A stretch of 64,000 bases of DNA from Agrobacterium larrymoorei (GCF_030819275.1 NZ_JAUTBL010000001.1:1394501-1458500); one strand, 5' to 3'; numbered from the stretch's first letter, positions 1-9,693 are shown. Notes: a model not told the origin generated them from the sequence alone. Made by a program: numbers and translations.

Positions 1-417
<417 letters not shown>

Positions 418-432
418 CGGGTGACGGCGCGC

Positions 433-1194
433 TTAGACGAGAAGCCCTTTCAACTCCGACTGTACTGCACCCAGCGCAGACAGATAGCGCTCGACCAAAT
501 CCTGCATGGAAGCTGCGGATGCGGCGACACCGACATTGAGGGCGGCGATCGTCTTGCCCCGGGCGCTCTTCAGCGGCACGGCCAGCGAGCGCAGGCCGAT
601 CTCGACTTCCTGATCGATCATCGCATGACCACGGGCGGCGGTTGCTTCGATTTCAGCCATGAGAGCATCGATATCGGTAAGCGTCATCGGCGTGCGCGCA
701 ACGATGTCGGAGCGCTCCAGAAAGGCGCGGCGGTCTTCCTGGGACAGGGAAGCTAGAAGGACCCGCCCCATGGAAGTGCAATAGGCGGGCAGCCGCGACC
801 CTGGCATCAGCGCAATCGACATGACGCGACGCTGGGCGGCGCGTGCGACATAGACGATTTCGGTATCATCGAGGATTGAAACGGATGTGCTTTGTCCGAT
901 GTCTTCCGACAGTTGATCGAGAAAGGGCTGCACGATGCGTGGCAGCGGCATTGAAGCAAGGCACCCCGTTCCAAGTCGAAGTACCTTTGGTGTGACCGTG
1001 AAGAATTTTCCATCATAGGCGGCGTAGCCGAGCTCGGCCAGCGTCAAAAGACAGCGTCTTGCGGTCGCACGATCCAGTTGGGCGATCTCCGCCGCCTCGG
1101 AAATCGACAGTTTCGGCCGTTCGGCGCTGAAGGCTTCGATAATGCTCAGCCCTTTGGCGAGGCCACCCATCATGTCGCGTCCACTCACAGCCAT
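433..1194 (-). CDS. pcaR: IclR-family regulator of beta-ketoadipate genes (PcaR-like)
   Basis: This 253-residue protein has an N-terminal winged helix (about residues 12-60, SISEAAEIAQLDRATARRCLLTLAELGY) followed by the IclR effector-binding domain (about 75-250). Length and architecture fit the PcaR/PobR/PcaU subgroup of IclR regulators, which sense aromatic-pathway intermediates such as beta-ketoadipate. It is divergent from pcaI, with a 134-bp intergenic region carrying a perfect 10-bp inverted repeat (1213-1249). The start is supported by GAGGCGG just upstream. In rhizobia PcaR is an activator of pcaIJ; that role is inferred here from family and position. Confidence 0.88.
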   Translation of the reverse strand: MAVSGRDMMGGLAKGLSIIEAFSAERPKLSISEAAEIAQLDRATARRCLLTLAELGYAAYDGKFFTVTPKVLRLGTGCLASMPLPRIVQPFLDQLSEDIGQSTSVSILDDTEIVYVARAAQRRVMSIALMPGSRLPAYCTSMGRVLLASLSQEDRRAFLERSDIVARTPMTLTDIDALMAEIEATAARGHAMIDQEVEIGLRSLAVPLKSARGKTIAALNVGVAASAASMQDLVERYLSALGAVQSELKGLLV

Positions 1195-1212
1195 GTGCCG
1201 CCTCTTTCAATA

Positions 1213-1249
1213 TTGTGCGATAATCGAACAAATATACTATATCGCACAA
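1213..1249. promoter_or_regulatory. Inverted repeat in the pcaR/pcaI divergent promoter region
   Basis: TTGTGCGATA (1213-1222) and TATCGCACAA (1240-1249) form a perfect 10-bp inverted repeat with a 17-bp spacer, and CGATAATCG inside it is a further short dyad. It lies between the divergent starts of pcaR and pcaI, where an IclR-type regulator would bind. The assignment to PcaR is inference. Confidence 0.6.
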
Positions 1250-1328
1250 ATGGGCTTGATGTCGATCCGAGTTGGGATTTACCTGAACCTTGAGCGGGCC
1301 ACACGACAGGTCGCTGGAGGAAAATGGT

Positions 1329-2051
1329 ATGGACAAGAGGATAGACAGCCTGGCGGATGCTCTGGCTGATATCGAAGATGGCGCAACGATAATGATCGGC
1401 GGCTTTGGCGGCTCGGGCGCGCCCATCGAGCTCATTCACGCTCTTATCGATCGCTTCAAGGAAACGGGTAAGCCCTCAGGGCTCACGGTTATCAACAACA
1501 ATGCCGGCAATGGCCGTATCGGCATCGCGGCGATGATCGATGCTGGCATGGTCAAGAAGATGATCTGCTCCTTTCCGCGTTCATCCGATCCGCGGGCGTT
1601 CACAGATCGCTACCTCGCAGGCGAAATCGAGTTGGAACTGGTGCCGCAGGGTACGCTTGCCGAGCGCATTCGCGCCGGCGGTGCCGGCATTCCCGCCTTC
1701 TACACGCCGACCGGTTTCGGTACCGAACTTGCGCAGGGCAAGGTGATCGCCGAATTCGACGGTCGCAAATATGTGCAGGAGCGCTGGTTGAAGGCCGATA
1801 TAGCGCTGGTCAAGGGGCATCTCGGCGACACCCACGGCAATCTCACCTACCGTCTGGCCGGGCGCAATTTCAATCCGCTGATGTGCATGGCGGCCAAAAG
1901 GACCGTCGCGCAGGTGTCGAAAATCGTGACGCCAGGAGAGATCGATCCGGAGCAGGTGATCACGCCAGGCATTTTTGTCGATGGGGTCGTGGAAGTGGCT
2001 GATCCGCAACAGGAAGAAGCGCTGATCCAAGCAGGAGTGGCATACGCATGA
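1329..2051 (+). CDS. pcaI: 3-oxoadipate CoA-transferase subunit A
   Basis: PcaI is the alpha subunit of the enzyme that moves CoA from succinyl-CoA to beta-ketoadipate in the cytoplasm. The 240-residue product has the glycine-rich IMIGGFGGSGAP segment near residues 20-32, typical of family I CoA transferase alpha subunits. The start at 1329 is chosen because GGAGG at 1316-1320 is correctly spaced; an upstream in-frame start at 1290 lacks such a site. Its TGA overlaps the ATG of pcaJ, indicating translational coupling. Confidence 0.93.
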   Translation: MDKRIDSLADALADIEDGATIMIGGFGGSGAPIELIHALIDRFKETGKPSGLTVINNNAGNGRIGIAAMIDAGMVKKMICSFPRSSDPRAFTDRYLAGEIELELVPQGTLAERIRAGGAGIPAFYTPTGFGTELAQGKVIAEFDGRKYVQERWLKADIALVKGHLGDTHGNLTYRLAGRNFNPLMCMAAKRTVAQVSKIVTPGEIDPEQVITPGIFVDGVVEVADPQQEEALIQAGVAYA

Positions 2052-2749
2052 ATGACGCACCCATGATCGATACTCGCGACGACATCAAGCTTTCCAACGC
2101 CCAGATTGCCTGGCGGGCCGCTCAGGATATTGCCGACGGCGCCTATGTAAACCTCGGCATCGGCTTCCCGGAAATGGTCGCAAAGTTCCAGCCCAAGGGC
2201 CGCGAGGCGATCTTCCATACGGAGAACGGCGTCCTAAATTTCGGTGAAGCGCCGCCCCCTGGTGAAGAGGATTGGGATCTCATCAATGCCGGGAAAAAGG
2301 CCATCACGCTGAAGCCCGGTGCGGCCTTCTTCCACCACGCCGACAGCTTCGCCATGGTGCGGGGCGGGCATCTGGATGTGGCGATCCTTGGGGCCTATCA
2401 GGTCGCTGAGAATGGTGATCTTGCCAATTGGCGTGTCGGCTCCAAGGGTGTGCCTGCCGTGGGTGGCGCGATGGATCTTGTCCATGGCGCAAAACAGGTG
2501 GTGGTCATCACCGAGCATGTCACCAAGGACGGCAAGCCGAAACTGGTCGAGCGTTGCACCTTTCCCCTCACTGGCGTCGGCTGCATCACGCGCGTCTATA
2601 CCAGCCACGCGGTGATCGACATTGTGAATGGCAAATTCCTCGTACGAGAGAAGCTTACAGCCATGACTATGGATGAGCTTCAAGCCATGACGGGCGCGAA
2701 GCTCCATATCGATGGCCATGTCGACGACCTCGTGGTTCCGGCGCTGTAA
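2048..2749 (+). CDS. pcaJ: 3-oxoadipate CoA-transferase subunit B
   Basis: This is the 233-residue beta subunit of the beta-ketoadipate:succinyl-CoA transferase. The catalytic glutamate motif appears as TENG around Glu59 (IFHTENGVLNFGE), equivalent to the SENG motif of the family. The ATGA overlap with pcaI and the 11-base gap to pcaF show an operon. Length is normal for the family and nothing appears broken. Confidence 0.94.
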   Translation: MNDAPMIDTRDDIKLSNAQIAWRAAQDIADGAYVNLGIGFPEMVAKFQPKGREAIFHTENGVLNFGEAPPPGEEDWDLINAGKKAITLKPGAAFFHHADSFAMVRGGHLDVAILGAYQVAENGDLANWRVGSKGVPAVGGAMDLVHGAKQVVVITEHVTKDGKPKLVERCTFPLTGVGCITRVYTSHAVIDIVNGKFLVREKLTAMTMDELQAMTGAKLHIDGHVDDLVVPAL

Positions 2750-2760
2750 GGAGTAAATCA

Positions 2761-3966
2761 ATGACCGAAGCCTTTATCTGCGCTTATATTCGCACGCCCA
2801 TCGGCCGTTTCGGCGGATCCTTGTCATCTATTCGTGCTGACGATCTCGGCGCAGTGCCGCTCAAGGCGCTGATGGCACGTTATCCGACCGTCGATTTCGA
2901 CGCCGTCGATGATGTCGTCTATGGCTGCGCCAACCAAGCGGGGGAGGATAATCGCAACGTTGCGCGCATGTCGTTGCTGCTGGCAGGTTTGCCGGTTTCG
3001 GTTACGGGTACCACGATCAACCGCCTGTGCGGTTCCGGCATGGATGCCGTCATTACCGCCGCTCGGGCGATCAAGTCGGGCGAAGCGGAATTGATGATCG
3101 CGGGCGGCGTGGAATCGATGAGCCGCGCACCCTTCGTTCTGCCAAAGGCAGAGACTGCCTTCTCACGCAATGCCGAAATCTATGACACCACCATCGGCTG
3201 GCGTTTCATCAACCCGATGATGAAGAAGCAATATGGCGTCGACTCGATGCCTGAAACTGGCGATAATGTCGCGATCGACTTTAATATCGCCCGCGAGGAT
3301 CAGGACGCCTTTGCCGTGGGAAGCCAGGCGAAGGCCGCTGAAGCCCAGGCCAATGGCCGCCTTGCTAAAGAAGTCACGCCGGTGAGCGTGCCGCAGAAAA
3401 AGGGTGAACCGCTAATCGTCGATCGCGACGAGCACCCGCGTGCGACATCGATGGAAGCGCTCGCCAAGTTGAAGCCAGTCAATAAAATCGAAGGTGGCAC
3501 GGTTACAGCGGGTAATGCGTCCGGCGTCAATGACGGCGCGGCAGCGCTCATCATCGCTTCCGAAGCTGCTGCCAGAAAGCACGGCCTGACCCCCATCGCC
3601 CGCATTCTGGGTGGCACGACGGCAGGCGTTCCCCCGCGCATCATGGGCTTTGGTCCCGCACCGGCAACCAAGAAGCTGCTTGCCCGCCTCGGCCTCGCTC
3701 AGGAGCAGATCGACGTCATCGAACTCAACGAAGCGTTCGCCTCCCAAGGCCTGGCGACGCTGCGGGATCTCGGCATTGCCGATGACGACCCGCGCGTCAA
3801 CATCAATGGTGGAGCCATCGCGCTCGGCCACCCACTCGGCATGTCCGGCGCCCGCATCACGGGCACGGCAGCGCTTGAGCTTTCCTTGTCCGGCGCGCGT
3901 TACTCGCTTTCCACTATGTGCATCGGTGTGGGACAGGGCATCGCGGTCGCGCTGGAGCGGGTATAG
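2761..3966 (+). CDS. pcaF: Beta-ketoadipyl-CoA thiolase
   Basis: PcaF splits beta-ketoadipyl-CoA into acetyl-CoA and succinyl-CoA, the last step of the pathway. The 401-residue protein has the thiolase nucleophile Cys90 (NRLCGSGMDAV), the active-site His357 (ALGHPLGMSGAR) and the second catalytic Cys387 (CIGVGQG). AAGGAG just upstream supports the ATG at 2761. The sequence alone could also fit a degradative acetyl-CoA acyltransferase, but the pcaIJ context makes PcaF the best call. Confidence 0.93.
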   Translation: MTEAFICAYIRTPIGRFGGSLSSIRADDLGAVPLKALMARYPTVDFDAVDDVVYGCANQAGEDNRNVARMSLLLAGLPVSVTGTTINRLCGSGMDAVITAARAIKSGEAELMIAGGVESMSRAPFVLPKAETAFSRNAEIYDTTIGWRFINPMMKKQYGVDSMPETGDNVAIDFNIAREDQDAFAVGSQAKAAEAQANGRLAKEVTPVSVPQKKGEPLIVDRDEHPRATSMEALAKLKPVNKIEGGTVTAGNASGVNDGAAALIIASEAAARKHGLTPIARILGGTTAGVPPRIMGFGPAPATKKLLARLGLAQEQIDVIELNEAFASQGLATLRDLGIADDDPRVNINGGAIALGHPLGMSGARITGTAALELSLSGARYSLSTMCIGVGQGIAVALERV

Positions 3967-4108
3967 GCTGCTCGGCTCAGCGCCTCAAGCATCTGGTGAC
4001 CCTGTTTCCAGAAGAGCGCCTACGTGCGAATATTAGATTCCCGGTTCACGAGGGACGCTTTGCGTCACGGAAACGGGGACCGGATCAGAATTTCCGAAAA
4101 ATTTAACA

Positions 4109-5311
4109 ATGCACGATAGGGAAAAGACGTCAAACAACCTCTGGTGTCAAATGGCTTCTGAGCTCGATCTTCCGACAATCCTTTTGTTACAAAAGACATC
4201 GTATATAGCAGGCGCCTTGACCCTATTTTATCTGCGGTTTACGTCGTCGGAGAGCAGAGGTGTGGGGCTTCTGGCGTCGAGTTTCCTGGTGCTCGCGGTG
4301 GGTTCGACGCTCGCGGGATACGCAGAGCTCTATCCAACACTTTACAGCGTCCTTAGCCTCATCAATATCGCCTTGGGGGTTCTGGGATACTCTTTCTTTG
4401 GGTTGGCGTTCGTTTTCATCAGTGACCCGGAGCGGAGATTGAACCCCTGGCTGGTATGTGTGCCAGCGCTTGTGACGTTGATTTCTGGAGTTGTGACGGA
4501 GTTTCATCTCAACAACACCTATAGAGCAACAAGCTTTACATTAATGGGTTGTTTAGCGACCGCCGCGACGGCAGTGATCGTATACCGCGATGCCCGTCGC
4601 GAGCCGCTGCCTATACGAAAACTGGTTGCCGGCATATTGGCTGCTGTCAGCATACTTTGCTTTATCTTGGCGGTGGAGTTCTGGTTCCAAGACTTCCCGA
4701 TACTCAGTGCCGTCGACGGCTTCTTTATGATGATCGTCTCGAAGTTTGTGCTTGCACTCGCAATCGTTATTTTGATCAACGAGCGTCAGCACATGAAGAT
4801 CAAGCACCTTGCGGACAGGGATCCGCTGACCGGTGTCTTCAACCGCCGCGCCTTTGATGCGCAGGCGCAAAGCGAATTATCAAAAGGCGATTCGGTCCTG
4901 TTTCTGGACATTGATCATTTCAAGCACCTGAACGATCGTTTCGGCCATGCGGCAGGTGATCGCGTGCTTTCAACAGTGGCGAAGGCCGTTCAGGCTGTGT
5001 TGCCGGAAGGCGCTTTGTTTGCGCGCCATGGAGGAGAAGAGTTCATCGCTTTTCTGCCTCAAAGTGTAGGTGATGCGATACTTCATGCGGAGCGGATCCG
5101 AAAGACGGTCGCAGACTTGCGCTTCCCAAATCCGGACTCAGAGATCACGCTAACGCTCAGCATCGGTGTTGCCACAGCAATTCGTCACGGAGAGAGCGTG
5201 TCGGGCCTCTCTCAGCAAGCAGACCGGGCATTGTACATAGCAAAGGCGGGTGGACGAAACCGTGTGTGCGGCGCAGACCACACCATGTCGCTGCAGGCAA
5301 TGTACAGCTGA
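4109..5311 (+). CDS. Membrane-bound diguanylate cyclase (GGDEF)
   Basis: The N-terminal half (about residues 20-225) consists of several hydrophobic segments, probably six membrane helices. The C-terminal half is a GGDEF domain starting at DPLTGVFNRRAF, with the signature GGEEF at residues 308-312 and the metal-binding LFLDIDHFKHLND upstream. All key cyclase residues are present, so it should make cyclic di-GMP from GTP. No RxxD inhibitory site precedes the signature, so product inhibition may be absent. The start is uncertain: neither 4109 nor the ATG at 4151 has a strong ribosome-binding site. It stands alone, so its input signal is unknown. Confidence 0.88.
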   Translation: MHDREKTSNNLWCQMASELDLPTILLLQKTSYIAGALTLFYLRFTSSESRGVGLLASSFLVLAVGSTLAGYAELYPTLYSVLSLINIALGVLGYSFFGLAFVFISDPERRLNPWLVCVPALVTLISGVVTEFHLNNTYRATSFTLMGCLATAATAVIVYRDARREPLPIRKLVAGILAAVSILCFILAVEFWFQDFPILSAVDGFFMMIVSKFVLALAIVILINERQHMKIKHLADRDPLTGVFNRRAFDAQAQSELSKGDSVLFLDIDHFKHLNDRFGHAAGDRVLSTVAKAVQAVLPEGALFARHGGEEFIAFLPQSVGDAILHAERIRKTVADLRFPNPDSEITLTLSIGVATAIRHGESVSGLSQQADRALYIAKAGGRNRVCGADHTMSLQAMYS

Positions 5312-5406
5312 TTAAACCCCAAAGCTCTGCTGGTTGGTCATCAGTTGTTCCTTGTGATGGCAACTCTAGCAAAACTTGCGGTATCGGTATGATTAGGCGG
5401 CCAATT

Positions 5407-6243
5407 TCACTCAACCTTGAGAGTCTTAACAAAATTGGCGCTCTCATGGGCATGGATGCGGGTGAAGCGGATCAGTTCATCGAAGTGACGCTGCATTTTG
5501 CGGATGGACTCGGCATTGTTGAGGACCAGATACATGCCACCCACGAAGATCGCCGCGCGCTGCGATCCGAAGATCGTATAGGGGACGGAGAAGCGCTCCT
5601 TCTCGTTGAACAGGAATAGCCGGAACGAGGGATAGAGCTCGTTGATGAGTTCGGACATGTATTGCAGCTGGGTCGCCCTGATCTCCTTCTTCAAGCCGCT
5701 CCACATACCCCGCCCTTGGGCGAAGGCTTCCAGCGTTTCGCAAGGCATGCAAACTTCCATATCCGTGCCCGGCTGGCGGTTATAGTCGAGCCGGAAAGCG
5801 GACTCATTCGCTTGCGCTTTCACGCTTTGATGCGCGCTTTCGGCTTCAAATGCGATGATCTGCGGGGTGCGCAGCAGGTCCGGGATACGGGCGGGAACGT
5901 AGCGGATCTTCGAGCCTGTAGCCTCGGCATGCCATTTCATCAGTAGCGTATCGGTGTAGTCTTCGCCGCCTTCCTCGATTTCAAAGCTAGGCCGTAATTC
6001 GCCGGTCAGGCCTGGATCGTGCGAGATGCCAAGCAGCCAGTCCAGCGAGACCGCATGGCGTTCGGCGATGTTGAGAAGAGTTTCCACCCGAGGAAGACGC
6101 GCCGAATCACCCGATAAGAGCTGCGATAGCGCCGAGCGATCGACGCCGATGCCGGCTGCGAAAGCGGAATGGCTGTTACCTGACCGCGCCACCAGCTCCA
6201 GCAAGCGAATGCGGAAGAGATCTGCCAAGGCCCGCTTGTCCAT
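5407..6243 (-). CDS. XRE/Cro-type helix-turn-helix regulator
   Basis: The 278-residue protein begins with a Cro/C1 helix-turn-helix (about residues 5-65, HSAFAAGIGVDRSALSQLLSG). A long C-terminal region follows (about 90-278) with no catalytic motif that I recognise, possibly a ligand-sensing domain. The start at 6243 is preferred over 6255 because GAGGTGG lies correctly before it. It is divergent from the desaturase gene, so it is the likely regulator of that gene and its partner; this is inferred from position only. Confidence 0.75.
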   Translation of the reverse strand: MDKRALADLFRIRLLELVARSGNSHSAFAAGIGVDRSALSQLLSGDSARLPRVETLLNIAERHAVSLDWLLGISHDPGLTGELRPSFEIEEGGEDYTDTLLMKWHAEATGSKIRYVPARIPDLLRTPQIIAFEAESAHQSVKAQANESAFRLDYNRQPGTDMEVCMPCETLEAFAQGRGMWSGLKKEIRATQLQYMSELINELYPSFRLFLFNEKERFSVPYTIFGSQRAAIFVGGMYLVLNNAESIRKMQRHFDELIRFTRIHAHESANFVKTLKVE

Positions 6244-6378
6244 AATCCACCTCATTGTTTACTAAAGTCGACATATTATAATTTCTGTTATCAAAATCAA
6301 CAATTGGTCACCAAACTCTCATTGTGCACGTCGCATCTGGGTGAAATTCTGATCCGGGGCAACGCATCAGGGGATATG

Positions 6379-7419
6379 ATGAGCGAGACTTTATCTGAAA
6401 GGCAAAACCAAGGGTTCCATCAACGCCGACCAAGGGCTCTTAAAATAGAGTGGCCGACCGTCGCTTTACTGCTGGCGTGCTACGGCCTCTGGGGAGCGGC
6501 AGGCTGTGGTCTTTATCCGAGCTATCCAATCGTCGCGCTCGTGCTGATGGGAGTGGCGGTTGCGCTTCATTCTTCGCTTCAGCATGAGGTTCTGCACGGT
6601 CATCCAACAAGAAGCGCAAGGATAAACGAGGCGTTGGTCTTCGCACCGCTTGGCGTCTTTTACCCCTACCGCAGTTACAAGCGGACCCATCTTCAGCACC
6701 ATGCGGATGAGCGTCTTACCGATCCCTTCGATGATCCTGAAAGCTATTATCGCGCCATGAGCGATTGGGAGACGATGCCAGCGTTTCTGAAACGCCTGCT
6801 TGCCTGGAACAATACGTTGGTCGGCCGTGTGCTGATCGGTCCGCCGCTGATGGTGGTAGGGTTTACCGCTTCCGAATGGCGTAAGATTTTCAAGGGAGAC
6901 CGTAAGGTCACCATGGCGTGGATCCTCCACCTCGCCGGGCTCATCCCGACTTTGCTTGTGGTGTCACACCTGTTCGGTATTCCCGTCTGGCTCTACATTG
7001 GAGTTTCCGCCTATCTCGGTGTTTCCATCATCGCCATCCGTTCCTATTGTGAGCATCAGTGGGCAGAGCAGCCGGATGGGCGCACGATCATCGTCGAGAA
7101 CTCGCTTTTGGCACCGCTGTTTCTCTATAACAACCTGCACTTCGTCCATCACAAACTGCCCACCGTGGCATGGTACAAGCTGCCGTCGCTTTATCGCGCT
7201 GGGCGCGCAGAGTGGCAAAGGATGAACGAGGGTTATGTCTTCGCCAACTACTTCGAGGTTTTCCGTGCATTCGCTTTCAAAGCGAAGGAGCCGGTGGTGC
7301 ATCCTGCCTGGCGACGGGAGGAACCGGTCATTGCGAACGACATCGTTGTGAACGACCAGCAAGAGGTCGCGAGCTATCAAGCGTCAGGTGGGGCTTCTAT
7401 TCCGAATCTGCCGGCATGA
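6379..7419 (+). CDS. Fatty acid desaturase-family membrane di-iron enzyme
   Basis: The 346-residue protein has hydrophobic pairs near residues 30-65 and about 180-225, plus the histidine boxes of the membrane desaturase/hydroxylase superfamily: HEVLHGH, HLQHH and, towards the C-terminus, HFVHH. These bind a di-iron centre used to desaturate or hydroxylate a substrate with O2. The substrate cannot be read from sequence; acyl lipids are only one possibility. AGGGG five bases before 6379 favours this start over the adjacent ATG at 6376. Its stop overlaps the start of the PhnD-like gene (ATGA), an unusual partner for a lipid desaturase. Confidence 0.8.
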   Translation: MSETLSERQNQGFHQRRPRALKIEWPTVALLLACYGLWGAAGCGLYPSYPIVALVLMGVAVALHSSLQHEVLHGHPTRSARINEALVFAPLGVFYPYRSYKRTHLQHHADERLTDPFDDPESYYRAMSDWETMPAFLKRLLAWNNTLVGRVLIGPPLMVVGFTASEWRKIFKGDRKVTMAWILHLAGLIPTLLVVSHLFGIPVWLYIGVSAYLGVSIIAIRSYCEHQWAEQPDGRTIIVENSLLAPLFLYNNLHFVHHKLPTVAWYKLPSLYRAGRAEWQRMNEGYVFANYFEVFRAFAFKAKEPVVHPAWRREEPVIANDIVVNDQQEVASYQASGGASIPNLPA

Positions 7420-8183
7420 GGTGGATCGCCGCTCTGCCGATGTATGACTGGCCGGAACTGCGATCCGATGTGGATCGTATCTGGGAGACGATGCGCGCTC
7501 GCTTCATCGCAAATGGCATCGATGCGCCTGAGAGCCTCGTTCGATGCAACGCTGACATGCCGCCGGTTCCGGGTGGCATTCGCGGCGAGGATGGTTCGGT
7601 CATCGCGCCGGACCCCTCGACGCTCGATGCGGACGCGCTCGATCTCGATGTCCTTTGGCGCCATCCGGCTCTTCTCATTGCTGCCACCTGTTGGGGGCCG
7701 ATGGAACTTGGCTTGCAGAATCATGTCCAGGTCATCGGACAAAGCCAGTATGAGGATGTGGCAGGGGGATTGGGGATATATTATTCGAGCGCCATTATTG
7801 GTCGTAGAGGCGAGGGTGCCAGTGTGATGGCGCCCGAAACCGGTGAACCGATCTTGCCGATCTCGTTATTTCGGGGACGAAAACTTGCCTTTAACGAGCA
7901 TCGTTCGATGTCCGGTCATCTGGCCTTGAAGCGCGATCTGGAGGCCATGGGTGAAGGCCTCGGGCTATTTTCCGAATTGGTGGAGACCGGGGCACATCGA
8001 GCGTCGGTGACGGCTGTCGCGCGGGGAGCGGCAGACTTTGCAGCGATCGACTGCCGGTCGTGGATGCTGGCTGAGCGCTATGAGCCTGCGGCCAAGGATC
8101 TGCATGTTGTCGGCTGGACGGGGCGGCGCAAGGGCCTGCCCTTCATCCGCGCCAGAAACATCCATCTCGATTTCCTGATGTAG
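7416..8183 (+). CDS. PhnD-like phosphate/phosphonate-binding-type protein without signal peptide
   Basis: This 255-residue protein resembles the periplasmic-binding-protein fold of the PhnD/ThiY type (opening ALPMYDWPELRSDVDRIWE, later VIGQSQYEDVAGGLGIYYSSAIIGR and LAFNEHRSMSGHLALKRDL). It starts directly in that domain with no secretion signal, so it is probably cytoplasmic. It is translationally coupled to the desaturase gene by an ATGA overlap and convergent with the lyase gene at 8197. No permease or ATPase of the Phn type lies nearby. A ligand sensor or an enzyme-like role are both possible; the function is unknown. Confidence 0.65.
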   Translation: MRWIAALPMYDWPELRSDVDRIWETMRARFIANGIDAPESLVRCNADMPPVPGGIRGEDGSVIAPDPSTLDADALDLDVLWRHPALLIAATCWGPMELGLQNHVQVIGQSQYEDVAGGLGIYYSSAIIGRRGEGASVMAPETGEPILPISLFRGRKLAFNEHRSMSGHLALKRDLEAMGEGLGLFSELVETGAHRASVTAVARGAADFAAIDCRSWMLAERYEPAAKDLHVVGWTGRRKGLPFIRARNIHLDFLM

Positions 8184-8196
8184 GCGCGGCGCGACC

Positions 8197-9693
8197 TTAG
8201 AAGGAGTTATCGGGAGGCAGGGTCTTGGACAGGAGTTCCCTGGTCTTCTCCATGTCTGAGGAGATCGGTCGATCGTCCGAATAGTGGCGGACGTGCGACC
8301 GGAGCAGGCTGTAGAGAGCGTCCGTACCCGGTGCTCTGCGCGCCACGGTTTCCAGAAAATCATGGGCCTGCGTGGCGGCCAACCACTCGATCGCGAGGAT
8401 GTATTCGGCGTTGTCGATAACGGCGAAGAGCTTATTGGCGGCAGCGGTGGGGTGTGCCAGGAAATCTTCCTGCAGCGCAGACGTCAGGCCTCCATCGGTG
8501 GAGGCAGGGGCTGCAAGCCTGCGGTTCTCGTTCGCAAGCGCCGCTGCCGTATACTGCGCGATCATGAAGCCGGAATGGCTGCCTGGGTCGGAGGCGAGGA
8601 AGGGCGGGAGGCCGCTCACCAGCGGGTTGACCAGGCGATCGATCCGCCGCTCGCTCATGGCCGCGATTTGCGCCATGGCAATGGCAAGGGCGTCGGCGGC
8701 CTGACCAAGTGCCGGTGCCACCGCATGCGCTTCCGACCAGACAAGCGGCTCTTCCGGCGTGCCGGCAACCGCCGGATTGTCGGTGACCGATGCCAGTTCA
8801 CGGTCAATAATGGCTGCGCAGTTTTCGAATAAATCACGCGCGGCGCCATGGGCATGGGGGATAGAGCGCAGGCTGAGCGCATCTTGCGTCCGCCGGCCTT
8901 TAGCAGCTTCGATCAGCCCGCTGCCGGCAAGACGTCCCCGCAGCGCCGCACCCACCTTGGCAATCCCATTGGAGACCCGCAAAGACAGCACCACTTCGCT
9001 AAAGGCTGGCATCTGGCAACCGGCGGCTTCCAGCGTCATTGCGGCAATCGCGTCGGCCCAGTCGAGCAATTGCGCGGCCCGCTCCAGCGCGATGCTGGAA
9101 AGACCCGTGGCGCAAGCAGTGCCGTTGACGAGGCTCAATCCCTCCTTGGCGCCGAGAACCAGCGGCTCAAGTCCGAGCTCCGCCAAGGCCTCACGCCCGC
9201 TCAAGGCACGCCCACCGATATGGGCAGAACCTTCCCCAATGAGAACCAGCGCCGTATGCGCGTTATGAATCAGATAGCCCGCTGAACCACGGGAAGGGAC
9301 ATCGGGGATGCAGTCACGCTCGAGAAAGGTTGTGAGATAGTGGACGATATCCCGGCTCACGCCGGAATACCCATGAGCGAAGTTAGCGATCTGCGCGGCG
9401 ATGATGGCGCGCACCTCGCGGGGCGGAAGAAGCGGACCGACGCCGCAGGCGTGGCTCAAGATAATGCTGCGTGAAAGCTTGCCCTGCGCGGCCCGATCGA
9501 CCACTGTGTCAGATAAGGCGCCGACGCCGGTATTGATGCCGTAGGCTCGGATGCCACGCTCGACGATGCTTTCCACGATCCGTTGAGCGTTCTCGATGCG
9601 CTGAATTGCGGCGTCCGAGAGCGCAAGCGTCGCCCCTTGCCCGACCTTTGCCACGTCCTGCCAAGTCAGCCTGTCATCGAGCAACACGGTCAT
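8197..9693 (-). CDS. Histidine ammonia-lyase-family protein lacking the MIO triad (possible ergothionase-type lyase)
   Basis: The 498 residues align along their length with HutH: YGINTG at 51-56, LSHACGVG at 80-87, SLVNGTA at 187-193, SVTDNP at 302-307 and TAAALANENRRLA at 382-394. The Ala-Ser-Gly that cyclises to the MIO cofactor is replaced: the equivalent residues are Ser137-Ala138-Gly139, followed by YLIH instead of DLAP. The QDPYSLR motif is QDALSLR (270-276), losing the usual tyrosine, and the GGNFHG segment is also changed. It therefore should not be a normal histidine lyase. It is the last gene of an operon with a quaternary-amine importer and a HutC-like regulator. Ergothionase, a HAL-family enzyme that eliminates trimethylamine from ergothioneine and for which MIO-independent catalysis has, as I recall, been described, is the best candidate. 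Confidence 0.72.
   Translation of the reverse strand: MTVLLDDRLTWQDVAKVGQGATLALSDAAIQRIENAQRIVESIVERGIRAYGINTGVGALSDTVVDRAAQGKLSRSIILSHACGVGPLLPPREVRAIIAAQIANFAHGYSGVSRDIVHYLTTFLERDCIPDVPSRGSAGYLIHNAHTALVLIGEGSAHIGGRALSGREALAELGLEPLVLGAKEGLSLVNGTACATGLSSIALERAAQLLDWADAIAAMTLEAAGCQMPAFSEVVLSLRVSNGIAKVGAALRGRLAGSGLIEAAKGRRTQDALSLRSIPHAHGAARDLFENCAAIIDRELASVTDNPAVAGTPEEPLVWSEAHAVAPALGQAADALAIAMAQIAAMSERRIDRLVNPLVSGLPPFLASDPGSHSGFMIAQYTAAALANENRRLAAPASTDGGLTSALQEDFLAHPTAAANKLFAVIDNAEYILAIEWLAATQAHDFLETVARRAPGTDALYSLLRSHVRHYSDDRPISSDMEKTRELLSKTLPPDNSF

Noticed and set aside
8197..9693. Ordinary hutH for histidine degradation
   Set aside because: The MIO triad and the tyrosine of QDPYSLR are lost and no hutU, hutI or hutG genes are nearby, so a normal histidine ammonia-lyase is unlikely.
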